Assembly: GCF_025860405.1 (NCBI RefSeq)
Contig: NZ_CP063785.1
Span: 7,503,390 to 7,567,389, forward strand
From: Tolypothrix sp. PCC 7712
Lineage (GTDB): Bacteria > Cyanobacteriota > Cyanobacteriia > Cyanobacteriales > Nostocaceae
Direction of reading: 5' to 3'
Length of the DNA: 64,000 nt
Shown here: one piece after another, positions 16,764 to 24,647 of the stretch
Layout of the letters: each line of letters begins with the position of its first letter
Numbering within the stretch: position 1 is the stretch's first letter
Position numbers and translations under genes: made by a program
The notes under the pieces: generated by a model
What the model was told of the DNA's origin: nothing
The model's database searches: none
Seen by the model: the letters and a program-made list of their open reading frames with translations, nothing else

Positions 16764-18973
16764 AATACACCTTCCAAATTGCAGATTCGCTGTAATTTCG
16801 TTATAGAGTTTCTCGCTTGCTCCACGGCGTTAGATAATTTGTCTCTCAACTCAATCTCTTGCTCAAGTTTTCCGAAATCTTCTGCCCAAATTTTTCTTTT
16901 ATGGGGTTCTAGAAAGTCTTGCCATTCACCTGAAACAATTCCTCTACCCTGTTCGTCCGAAGCATAAAATACTAAATCAATAAACTCCTCCAAAGCTGCT
17001 AGCACAGCATTATTTGGAGAAAAGTCATCTGTAGCATCTCCACCAAGCAAAGCAAGTAGCTTAGACTTAGCTGATATACAGCTTGCTTCTAGAGCTTGGT
17101 AAAATAATTCTGCTGTTACTGGTTTGCTGGAATTACTGCTGTCTGGTTTTAAATTATTTTTCCGGGGATCTAGAATTTCTAGCCCTTCATAAATCTTAAC
17201 TCTAATTAACCAAAAGTAAGCTAATTCAAATTCTTTGAGCATTTGAAATGCTAACTTGAGCATTGGACAAGTTTTTGGAATTAAATGATAAATATTTTCA
17301 ATGAAATCACTGCCCTCTCTGTTTGATAACCTGTCTAATCCAATTTTATGGAACTCATCTGCAACAATCTTTTTTAATTCATCTACCAATGGACTAAGAT
17401 GAATATCAAGGTCTTGAAAGTGCCGCCATCCTTGTACACGAAGTTCTCCTAATATTTCTATAAATACTTTGTCGTAGGTTTCTTTCGGCGTTCTTCGTAA
17501 CTCAATTTCTGGTGCAGAAGGAATGCTAAACTCAAGAGCATTGACCTTATCTCTCACTATTTTCTTAACTGATGAAATATCTTGCCTGTTAAAAAAATAC
17601 TGTTGCATTTGCTTGAATGCATTACTCAGTTTTGGCACAAAGTCCTTCTCGAACAGTTTTCTGTATTTTTGGCTAGAAATGTCTATATTTCCAGATGATT
17701 CTACGTTAATTCTATGCAGAATATCAGAGGTCTGGGCACATTGTTCAAGAATACTATTAAACCTATGTTGTGTGTCATCCCAATCAAGAGAAGAAATTTT
17801 TTCAGCTAAATAATTAATAGTGGGATCGACTACTTGAGATTGAACTTGCTCAGGCTTAGAGCAATTAGCAACGAAAACTTTAGCGAAAGTTAAAGTCCAC
17901 TCAGCTAGCTTATCTGGCTGAGAAAGTCTTTGACAAGCTTGAGAGTTATTACCGTCGTCGTTTAGCACTAATAGACATCTCTTATCCGCCTGTCCAATTC
18001 CTTTCTGCATTAGACTGAAAAAGTTAGTGTGCCTCGCCTGATAAGTAAATTCGTTAGGTCTTGGGAGAATAAGACAAATTACAATATCTGCACTTTTACG
18101 AAGGATTTCTACCAAGTTCTCTTCTTCTCTACTTCGTAATTCTCCCAACCCAGGAGTATCTAACAAAGCAATTTGACCAACATCATGATTGGGAAATTTT
18201 GTATATATTATGGCATTTTTTACAGACCGATATATATCAATCGGTTGTTTATTTATATCTACCTGAGCAATGTATTGCCGAATATTATTCTCTGCAACTT
18301 TTATCGGCTTTTGGTTTAAGTAATTTTTATATTTAGAGTATTTTTCATAATATGCTAAAAGACGCTTGTACTTTGTCTGTTCGACTGCATCTTGTATTGG
18401 AAACGAAGGTTGCTTCCATGCGTCCAAACTTATTGGCTTATCTGTTAAGTTTAATTCACTGTAATAAGGTTGAATTACTTCCTTAAGGAAAACATCACTA
18501 GAGTAAAACTCTATCTCTCCATAGGTTTCAGTACTTTCATGATTATAAATGGTAGATGATGCACCTGTGCATAATTCTTCTGATGAAGGAATTACCTCCT
18601 CCCTTAGTTCAGTAACTGCACGGATAAAAGTGCTTTTTCCTTCCTTTGGAAGACCAGCCACAGCAATTTTTAGAGGGGGTTTAGAGAAACGTTCGTATAA
18701 GTAAAAAAGATGTTCTAGCTGAGAATTTAGAGTTGACTGAATGTCTTTAGTAACAATAATTTCATTTATTGCAATTTTCTTGAGATTTTCAGAAGATGCA
18801 CTAAGTCTCCGATACTCTGGAATCAAGTCTTCAAGTAAGCTCAACGCTGATAATAGTTCTTGAACATAGTTACGTGCTTGGTCAATTTTTTGAGACAAAG
18901 GTTTGCGTTTCTCAAGTATCTCAGCTATGCGTTCCCTTCTAGTAGGAGGTTGATTTTCACCTATTTCACTCAT
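16760..18973 (-). CDS. Dynamin-like large GTPase
   Basis: 737 residues. A helical N-terminal stalk precedes the GTPase domain: G1 IAVAGLPKEGKSTF (about 103-116), G2 Thr in ELCTGASST, G3 LLDTPGLGELR, and a variant G4 in LVLNDDGNN where NKxD is expected. Long helical C-terminal segments follow. No clear membrane helix is present, as in several bacterial dynamin-like proteins that work with a separate membrane partner; here that could be the protein at 14756-15742. First gene of the cluster; 800 bp without genes lie upstream. Bacterial dynamins act in membrane repair and phage defence, so a defence role is plausible but inferred. Confidence 0.8.
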   Translation of the reverse strand: MSEIGENQPPTRRERIAEILEKRKPLSQKIDQARNYVQELLSALSLLEDLIPEYRRLSASSENLKKIAINEIIVTKDIQSTLNSQLEHLFYLYERFSKPPLKIAVAGLPKEGKSTFIRAVTELREEVIPSSEELCTGASSTIYNHESTETYGEIEFYSSDVFLKEVIQPYYSELNLTDKPISLDAWKQPSFPIQDAVEQTKYKRLLAYYEKYSKYKNYLNQKPIKVAENNIRQYIAQVDINKQPIDIYRSVKNAIIYTKFPNHDVGQIALLDTPGLGELRSREEENLVEILRKSADIVICLILPRPNEFTYQARHTNFFSLMQKGIGQADKRCLLVLNDDGNNSQACQRLSQPDKLAEWTLTFAKVFVANCSKPEQVQSQVVDPTINYLAEKISSLDWDDTQHRFNSILEQCAQTSDILHRINVESSGNIDISSQKYRKLFEKDFVPKLSNAFKQMQQYFFNRQDISSVKKIVRDKVNALEFSIPSAPEIELRRTPKETYDKVFIEILGELRVQGWRHFQDLDIHLSPLVDELKKIVADEFHKIGLDRLSNREGSDFIENIYHLIPKTCPMLKLAFQMLKEFELAYFWLIRVKIYEGLEILDPRKNNLKPDSSNSSKPVTAELFYQALEASCISAKSKLLALLGGDATDDFSPNNAVLAALEEFIDLVFYASDEQGRGIVSGEWQDFLEPHKRKIWAEDFGKLEQEIELRDKLSNAVEQARNSITKLQRICNLEGVL

Positions 18974-19776
18974 ACTTTCTTATCCGCCTTAATAATTGAG
19001 TATTATTTTACACACTCAATTCGAGTTATAGCTGATTATACTTAAAATGTAAATATTCAAAAGTGCCATGCCAGCTAATACTTCACAAAGAGCGAATTGC
19101 GTTAGCTCCTAAAAGCAAGAGATAAGCTGTTCCATATTTAACTTGCATATATTGGGCGGGCAAGATGCCCACCCCACAATAAATATATAATTTCAGATTA
19201 TGCAAACTAGATGTGGTTTAGCTTACTATATCTTTGAAGCAAGCACAGACAGAAATACCATTACTTAATTCTGATGAATTTGTTCCTAATACGATAGTTA
19301 AAAATTTAACTTCTAATATTGGGTATTAATTAAACCTACTGTCACTTTCCGGTATGGTGATGCCTAGAAGCCTTATGAGGTAATCAATACAAGCTATACT
19401 TTTAGAAAAAAATGGGTCTTGTATTTGTTATTAGAAAAGAATCGCGCGATCGCTTGCTATATAGAAGCTCTAGAATTCAGCAATGGCAAATGTTTTCGGG
19501 GTGCAACAGAATAGGGATAAATAAACAGGACATTTGAAATCGCATTAAAGCCCGAAATACAATCCTTTTGACTTTTGACTTCCGCGCAGAGGTACTAGGA
19601 ATTTATGTGATTGCCTCCCATCTGTGCAGCTTCTCATGGTGTGTGGATTTAAGGAACATATTCTTGTGGGGAGCCTTAACATCAATCATCTTGATGTAAT
19701 TTCAGGTTCTACAGTTTTCTTGCTCCTAAAGTCTAAAAGAGTTATAGAACCTGATGGTAATCTTTACATTGCAATT
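18974..19776. other. Gene-poor stretch with a MITE and possible gene remnants
   Basis: About 800 bp without a convincing gene between the GTPase cluster and the integrase. It contains the element at 19133-19225, a 35-codon open tail (19227-19328, ending NSDEFVPNTIVKN...IGY) that may be a gene remnant, a HIP1-like site near 19445 and a perfect 10-bp inverted repeat (TCAGGTTCTA, 19702-19711 with 19745-19754) just 3' of the integrase. The promoter of the GTPase cluster should be here. Confidence 0.55.
19133..19225 (+). mobile_element. MITE-like element, copy 1 (TAAGCT ends)
   Basis: 93 bp with imperfect terminal inverted repeats of about 27 bp: TAAGCTgttCCAtAT... and, on the other strand, TAAGCTaaaCCAcAT..., both ending in TTGCATA. 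The centre carries GGGCGGGCAAGATGCCCACC. A second copy in the opposite orientation lies at 52595-52698. There is no coding capacity. Confidence 0.7.
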
Positions 19777-20931
19777 TTAGGAAAGCTCGGGTGGTCTGAG
19801 ATTTGTAAAGTTGGTTGCACCATAATGGTTGTCGATCATTTTGGCTGAAGTTCCAGTCCATCTACCAATCGCAGTGCTATTAATATGTGCTTCCACACAT
19901 AAACTAATAAAGGTATGTCGTGTCTGGTAGCTTTTACGATAAGGGACATTACACTTATCTAAGATTGACTTCCATGCACGATTAGCAAAGTTGTGATGGT
20001 CAATAAATTTTCCTTTCGGACTTATAAACAGTAGAGATTCAGGGTTATCTCCCTCAGGTCTAATTTCATCTAAAATTGCTTTTACCTCTGCATTAATTGG
20101 AAAATCCCGTTTTCTTTGGGTTTTCAGTCCTTCTTTGAGGACTAAGCCATCTTCAGAGACAACAACAGATTCTCGAAACTGAATCACACTATTAGTAATG
20201 TTCCTCCATTTCAAAGCAACTGCTTCCGATGGTCTGCACCCCGTGAAGAAAAGGAAGCGCACATAGTTCGTGTAATGGCTATAGTAGCGATCGCTAGCGA
20301 AAGTGCTAATAATTAAATCTCTCTCTTCCTTGGTAAAAGGATTAACGTCCTGTTCCTCGGAAGTACCCTTAGGGACTTTGATTTTCATAGTGGCAAAAGG
20401 GTTAGTGTCGATTAATCCCTCATCCATTGCCCAATTACAGCAAGCTTTCAGTTGGGTTAAGCACCGCTTTGCCGCATCTGGAGTGAGATTCGATAACAGA
20501 TGATCTCGAATAGCAGATGCCTCATCTAGCGATCGCGTAGGTAACTTAGCAATGTGATTACGGTGCTTAGAGAAGTCTTTGGCATAAGTACTGGGGCTAA
20601 CTTGCGGTTTTTTAAATTCACTATACTTGTCCCAAAGTTCGTCTAATTGAGGTTGAGACTTTCTAATGGGTGTAATGGGTGTAATCGTGCTTAAAGCAGA
20701 TTGAGCTTGGTACTTCTCTAGAGTGAGGTCTAATCGTTCACAGAGTATATCTTTCTCTATCTCGGATGCCTTCATCTCTGCCAATTTGCGGTTAGCGGGA
20801 GTATCAGCTAAACCCGTAGAGATGTAATAACGCTTGCCTTGATATCTAAATCGTAATTGCAACCGTTCATTAGAGTTAATGATCGATACAGAACCCTTAG
20901 ATGCTCGTCCTGTAGGAGTTTTGGAGAACAT
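19777..20931 (-). CDS. Tyrosine recombinase (phage/island integrase)
   Basis: 384 residues. An N-terminal AP2-like arm-binding region (LQLRFRYQGKRYYISTGL) and a SAM-like core-binding domain (about 100-185) precede the catalytic domain. Catalytic residues: first Arg in FTGCRPSEA, YQTRHTF (Arg and His region), Trp in GRWTGTS in place of the usual second His, and nucleophile Tyr in DNHYG. The start lies 187 bp from the 3' end of tRNA-Phe with the gene pointing away, the standard layout for an element integrated in a tRNA gene. It probably marks one edge of the accessory region to the left. Confidence 0.87.
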   Translation of the reverse strand: MFSKTPTGRASKGSVSIINSNERLQLRFRYQGKRYYISTGLADTPANRKLAEMKASEIEKDILCERLDLTLEKYQAQSALSTITPITPIRKSQPQLDELWDKYSEFKKPQVSPSTYAKDFSKHRNHIAKLPTRSLDEASAIRDHLLSNLTPDAAKRCLTQLKACCNWAMDEGLIDTNPFATMKIKVPKGTSEEQDVNPFTKEERDLIISTFASDRYYSHYTNYVRFLFFTGCRPSEAVALKWRNITNSVIQFRESVVVSEDGLVLKEGLKTQRKRDFPINAEVKAILDEIRPEGDNPESLLFISPKGKFIDHHNFANRAWKSILDKCNVPYRKSYQTRHTFISLCVEAHINSTAIGRWTGTSAKMIDNHYGATNFTNLRPPELS

Positions 20932-21078
20932 AGGTTTACAAGGTGTAATTACTCCTCTACTCTAGCTCTTTTACACCCAATTTACACCCAATTTGTCTCT
21001 AAAGGTATCCAAAAATGTCCAAAATTGGCATACAAAATAGAACATATGTTCTATATCTATCAGGACTTAGAAACAATA

Positions 21079-21114
21079 AAACCCTTGAAATTCAATGATT
21101 TCAAGGGTTTTTTG
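21079..21114. terminator. Bidirectional terminator between integrase and tRNA-Phe
   Basis: A 13-bp perfect stem (AAACCCTTGAAAT with ATTTCAAGGGTTT, 21079-21091 and 21098-21110) with a 6-nt loop, flanked by T on one strand and A/T-rich sequence on the other. On the minus strand it directly follows tRNA-Phe and probably terminates it. Confidence 0.75.
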
Positions 21115-21118
21115 ATTA

Positions 21119-21191
<73 letters not shown>

Positions 21192-21267
21192 GGGCGCTTT
21201 TGTTAGCCACGATTAATAAATGTAGCAAACTTATAACGATTGTGCAAGGGCAAAACGGAAAAAAGTT

Positions 21268-22137
21268 TTATGCTGCTTTCATTGTCAACTTGATCCAGAC
21301 GAAAACAGCGACAAATACGAGAAACTGAACCAGGACGATACTGGGGCCAGAGGCTAAGTTAAATAGTCCTGAAACTATCATGCCGACAACGCTGCTACTA
21401 GAACCGATAATCACTGACAAGATTAGGAAGCGGCTAAAATGGTGACTCATTAATTTAGCAGTGGCAGCAGGAATTACCAAAAAGGCGTTTACTAGCAATA
21501 CGCCAACAGCTTTGATGGCTACAGCTACAGCTAAGGAGAGCAATATCACAAATCCATAGCGGTGCAACTGGACTGGAATGCCTTGTACCTGGGCTACATC
21601 TGCGTTGAGAGTCAATAAAATTTGCTGTTGCAGGGTTGATAACAAGAAAATACTGCTGCCTAGGAGTAAAAGCAGGGTTAACATTAAATCCGTGCCATCA
21701 ATTGCCAGAATATCGCCAAATAACACGCCCATCAAATTACCGCGATAGCCTTTGATGAGGCTGGTGAGAATCACACCGATCGCTAATGCTCCTGAGAGAA
21801 CTATACTAAGTACGCTATCGCTCGCTAAATCGGTTTTGTCGATTAAATAGAGGACAATCACACCGAAAACTAAGGTAAATGGCAGCAACATCCATGTAGG
21901 ATTTAACTGAAGCAATACTCCTAATGCCACACCGACTAAGGCTGCATGACCAACCGCATGGCTAAAAAAGGAAAGCTGGCGCAAGGTAACAAAACAGCCT
22001 AATAAACCACCAAGTATTCCCATCATCACAGCACCTGCGATCGCACGCTGCATAAAGGGAAACTGTAACAATTTCACCAAGTCCTGAGCATCGCTGACAG
22101 CTAGCCAAGTTATCTGGCAATCTGTGAATAAATTCAT
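21268..22137 (-). CDS. znuB: Zinc/manganese ABC transporter permease
   Basis: 289 residues with about eight hydrophobic helices of the ABC-3 permease family (GGLLGCFVTLRQLSFFSHAVGHAALVG near the start is the family hallmark with the conserved glycines). It forms the inner-membrane channel for Zn or Mn delivered by the binding protein at 23248-24234, powered by the ATPase at 22218-23018. Zinc is preferred because of the histidine-rich loop in the binding protein. Third gene of the minus-strand set, 80 bp after the ATPase gene. Confidence 0.85.
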   Translation of the reverse strand: MNLFTDCQITWLAVSDAQDLVKLLQFPFMQRAIAGAVMMGILGGLLGCFVTLRQLSFFSHAVGHAALVGVALGVLLQLNPTWMLLPFTLVFGVIVLYLIDKTDLASDSVLSIVLSGALAIGVILTSLIKGYRGNLMGVLFGDILAIDGTDLMLTLLLLLGSSIFLLSTLQQQILLTLNADVAQVQGIPVQLHRYGFVILLSLAVAVAIKAVGVLLVNAFLVIPAATAKLMSHHFSRFLILSVIIGSSSSVVGMIVSGLFNLASGPSIVLVQFLVFVAVFVWIKLTMKAA

Positions 22138-22217
22138 TTGTAAGCTTTTTAACTGATTAGCCTTTTATTTATCACAGATTGCTCGGTAATTTTATTATTT
22201 TTGAATTGTGCATTGAT

Positions 22218-23018
22218 TTAGTGGTGATGTTGATAACGACTGAAACCAGGCCCATAGGTTGCTAATAGGTTTTGCGGTGAAAGTGCAATTTCTGGTTTTC
22301 CAGTACAAACCACAGTTTGATTCAGGCAAAGAATGCGATCGCAATGGCGGCTGACCATATCAATATCATGAGAAACTTGCAATATTGTCCAACCTTCCTG
22401 TTGCTTTAACTCATTTAATAAAATATAAAAATCTGCTGCACCTTGTACATCAACTCCGGCGAAGGCTTCATCTAGTACCAAGAGTTTGCGAGGTGTTACT
22501 AAACAATAAGCTAATAATACTCGCTTGAGTTGACCACCGCTCAAAGTTCCGATAGCTTGATTGCGTAGATGATAAGCGTCAGTTCGCTTTAAAGCTTGCG
22601 CGATCGCTGCTGATTTATCTGGTTCTTTTCTCAATAATTTTTTGAATAATGAACCTTTTTTTTGTTTTTGTCTAAAAGTTCTCATCCACCCCAGTCCTAC
22701 CAATTCGCTGACGGAAATGGGAAAGCTGCGATCAAAAATCAAATTTTGCGGCATGTAGCCTAATAACTGGCGTAAATTCCCTAAATTTTTGATTGGTTGA
22801 CCAAATATTTCTACATAGCCATTACTGTGAGGAATTAAATTTAAAATAGCTTTTACTAAAGTACTTTTACCTGCACCATTTGGCCCCACTATAGCTGTAT
22901 CTGTGCCAGGAAATAATTCAAAAGAAACATCTCTTAAGGCTAAGTAATTGCCTTGGTATACAGTTAATCCTTCTACTTTTAAAACAGGGGAGGTTATTGC
23001 TTGTTGGTCATTTAGCAT
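22218..23018 (-). CDS. znuC: Zinc/manganese ABC transporter ATP-binding protein
   Basis: 266 residues. Walker A GPNGAGKST, Q-loop YMPQNL, signature LSGGQLKR, Walker B LLVLDEAFAGVD and H-loop VSHD are all present. It ends in a His-rich tail (RYQHHH) that may sense or buffer metal. It energises the permease at 21268-22137. About 230 bp of repeats separate it from the binding-protein gene, so it may be read through from znuA or have its own promoter. Confidence 0.87.
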   Translation of the reverse strand: MLNDQQAITSPVLKVEGLTVYQGNYLALRDVSFELFPGTDTAIVGPNGAGKSTLVKAILNLIPHSNGYVEIFGQPIKNLGNLRQLLGYMPQNLIFDRSFPISVSELVGLGWMRTFRQKQKKGSLFKKLLRKEPDKSAAIAQALKRTDAYHLRNQAIGTLSGGQLKRVLLAYCLVTPRKLLVLDEAFAGVDVQGAADFYILLNELKQQEGWTILQVSHDIDMVSRHCDRILCLNQTVVCTGKPEIALSPQNLLATYGPGFSRYQHHH

Positions 23019-23032
23019 AGATGATTGAGGAT

Positions 23033-23135
23033 TGGGGATTGGGGAACTCGGGGCCCCCTCTGGGGATAAGGGGTAATGGGGACTGGGGATTGGGGAACTC
23101 GGGGCCCCCTCTGGGGATAAGGGGTAATGGGGATT
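23033..23135. repeat. Two tandem 51-bp G-rich repeats
   Basis: Two copies of a 51-bp unit containing GGGGATTGGGGAACTCGG and CCCCCTCTGGGGATAAGG, with GGGGACTGGGG-type spacers. It sits between znuC and znuA. The small open frame through it is a repeat artefact. G-runs at short spacing could form a quadruplex. Confidence 0.8.
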
Positions 23136-23184
23136 GGGGACTGGGGAATTGGCAAGGCAGGGAGTAGGGGGAAATTGTTAACTC

Positions 23185-23243
23185 CAATTACCAATTACCA
23201 ATTACCAATTACCCAATAACAAATGACAAATGACAAATGACAA
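23185..23243. repeat. Short tandem repeats (CAATTAC and AAATGAC units)
   Basis: A run of CAATTAC heptamers followed by AAATGAC heptamers, just 3' of znuA. Such heptanucleotide repeats are frequent in genomes of heterocystous cyanobacteria. Confidence 0.8.
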
Positions 23244-23247
23244 ACCA

Positions 23248-24234
23248 CTATTTACAAGCTGTCGACAAGTTTTGCAAATTAGCTTTCATCGCCTGGAAAT
23301 AATGTTGCGGATCTGTCTCACCATTTTCTAAAGAATCTAGGGTTTGCAAATTTAACTTTAAGTCTTGAGATAGACTTTTCAGTAATTTGTTATCGATTCC
23401 TGGTTCGCTGAATAAGGCTTTAACTTTATATTTTTTTACTGCATTAACTGCATTTTGTACATCGCTTGGTGAAAGTTGGTCTTCCGGGATTTCTACGACT
23501 GCAAGTTGCTTAAGGTTATAACGTTGGGCTAAATATGGAAAGGCATCATGAAAGGTGATAAAGGTGCAGTTAGGATTTTTCTGCAAAGTTTGTTGAAATT
23601 CGCTATTTAAGCTGTCTAATTTTTGGATATAAGCTGTGGCGTTCGCTTCGTAGGTAGCTTTATTTTTGGGATCGGCTGCAATCAATCCATCCCGGATATT
23701 TGTTACTTGCTGTTTTGCCAAAACTGGATCTAGCCAAACGTGAGGATTACCCTCAGTATGTTCGTGATCGTGGTCTTTTTCCTCTTTCCCTGTGCTGACG
23801 ATGGGAGAAATCTCTGCGAGAGGTTTAATCCCTTTACTGGCATCAATTTCAGTTAATTTGGGATTTTGGGCATTTTTGACAGTTTGTTCGAGAAATTCTT
23901 CTAAGCCTAAACCATTTTTGACTAGTACATTAGCAGTGGCGATCGCTTTGACATTTTCTGGTTTGGCTTGATACTCATGAACCTCCGTACCTGGGGGTAC
24001 TAAAATTTCTACCTCTGCTGCATCCCCAGCCACAGCTTTTGTAAACAAATACATTGGTAAAAATGTCGTTACTACTTTAGTTTTTTTAGCAGGCGGCGAT
24101 ACATTAGATGCTGCTTGCTGATTTGCAGGTGATTGGTTACAACCAGAAGCAATGGATAGCATTACCAGAGCAATTAAAGGCAGAATACCATTTCTTTGTC
24201 TGCCTATTTTAGGTTCTATATGATTGCGAACCAC
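23248..24234 (-). CDS. znuA: Zinc-binding lipoprotein of the ABC importer
   Basis: 328 residues from a GTG start at 24234 with a strong GGAGGGG 7-13 bp upstream. The N-terminus is a lipoprotein signal with lipobox LSIASGC. Metal ligands expected for the cluster A-I fold are visible: EVHEYQ, the His-rich loop EKDHDHEHTEGNPHVWLDP (typical of zinc, rather than manganese, binders), FHDAFPYL and FSEPGID. It captures zinc in the periplasm. First gene of the minus-strand znuA-C-B set. A Fur/Zur-like box lies about 205 bp upstream. Confidence 0.88.
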   Translation of the reverse strand: MVRNHIEPKIGRQRNGILPLIALVMLSIASGCNQSPANQQAASNVSPPAKKTKVVTTFLPMYLFTKAVAGDAAEVEILVPPGTEVHEYQAKPENVKAIATANVLVKNGLGLEEFLEQTVKNAQNPKLTEIDASKGIKPLAEISPIVSTGKEEKDHDHEHTEGNPHVWLDPVLAKQQVTNIRDGLIAADPKNKATYEANATAYIQKLDSLNSEFQQTLQKNPNCTFITFHDAFPYLAQRYNLKQLAVVEIPEDQLSPSDVQNAVNAVKKYKVKALFSEPGIDNKLLKSLSQDLKLNLQTLDSLENGETDPQHYFQAMKANLQNLSTACK

Positions 24235-24300
24235 AGTGTTTTCCCCTCCGGAAAGTAGCAGACGCTGCTTTCGTGAAAATTTTTATCGACAAAGCTCAGT

Positions 24301-24335
24301 CATGAGTACTGAAAAAGTATTTTTCAGTACTCATG
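24301..24335. repeat. Perfect 16-bp hairpin upstream of znuA
   Basis: Arms CATGAGTACTGAAAAA (24301-24316) and its exact complement (24320-24335) with loop GTA. It lies 67 bp upstream of the znuA start on the opposite side from the porin. It could be an upstream terminator, a leader structure in the znuA transcript or a small palindromic element. Confidence 0.7.
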
Positions 24336-24440
24336 TACTTAATAACAGACACCCTTACTAGACACAGCACGGGCTAAACACCCCGCTACCAGGGCTTTTA
24401 ATTCACTACTCTTGCTAATGAGTTGAATCTAAATCAATAT

Positions 24441-24459
24441 TATAATAATTCTCATTCTC
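24441..24459. promoter_or_regulatory. Fur-family (likely Zur) box between znuA and the porin gene
   Basis: On the minus strand the 19-mer GAGAATGAGAATTATTATA matches the Fur-box consensus GATAATGATAATCATTATC at 15 of 19 positions. It lies in the divergent region of a zinc importer and an outer-membrane porin, as expected of a Zur operator controlling both. The distances (about 205 and 190 bp to the two starts) are long, so a promoter must lie within. Confidence 0.6.
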
Positions 24460-24647
24460 AAGCAATTAAGGTGTCAGCAATTACTTCCACGTCAATTTAG
24501 AGCGCAAATAATTCATGATGATTCTTTGACGGAATCTTATATAAAAAAATGTCGGCTCCTGGTAAGATACTGAGAATAGTTTTTAATAAACCTGGTGAAA
24601 CAGCAGGGTAGTAAAGCTATTTACTATCAATAGGTGTGAGGAAAAAA

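Noticed and set aside
19624..19848. 74-codon plus-strand frame overlapping the integrase 3' end
   Set aside because: No ribosome site, no motif, and it overlaps the end of the integrase gene.
11000..20000. Second copy of the tRNA-Phe 3' end as island left border
   Set aside because: I looked for the GGTTCCTGGC segment and its complement and found no convincing copy in the window; the border may lie outside it.
23012..23194. 60-codon frame with repeated PQSPIPITPYPQRG
   Set aside because: Reads through the two 51-bp tandem repeats; a product of the repeat.
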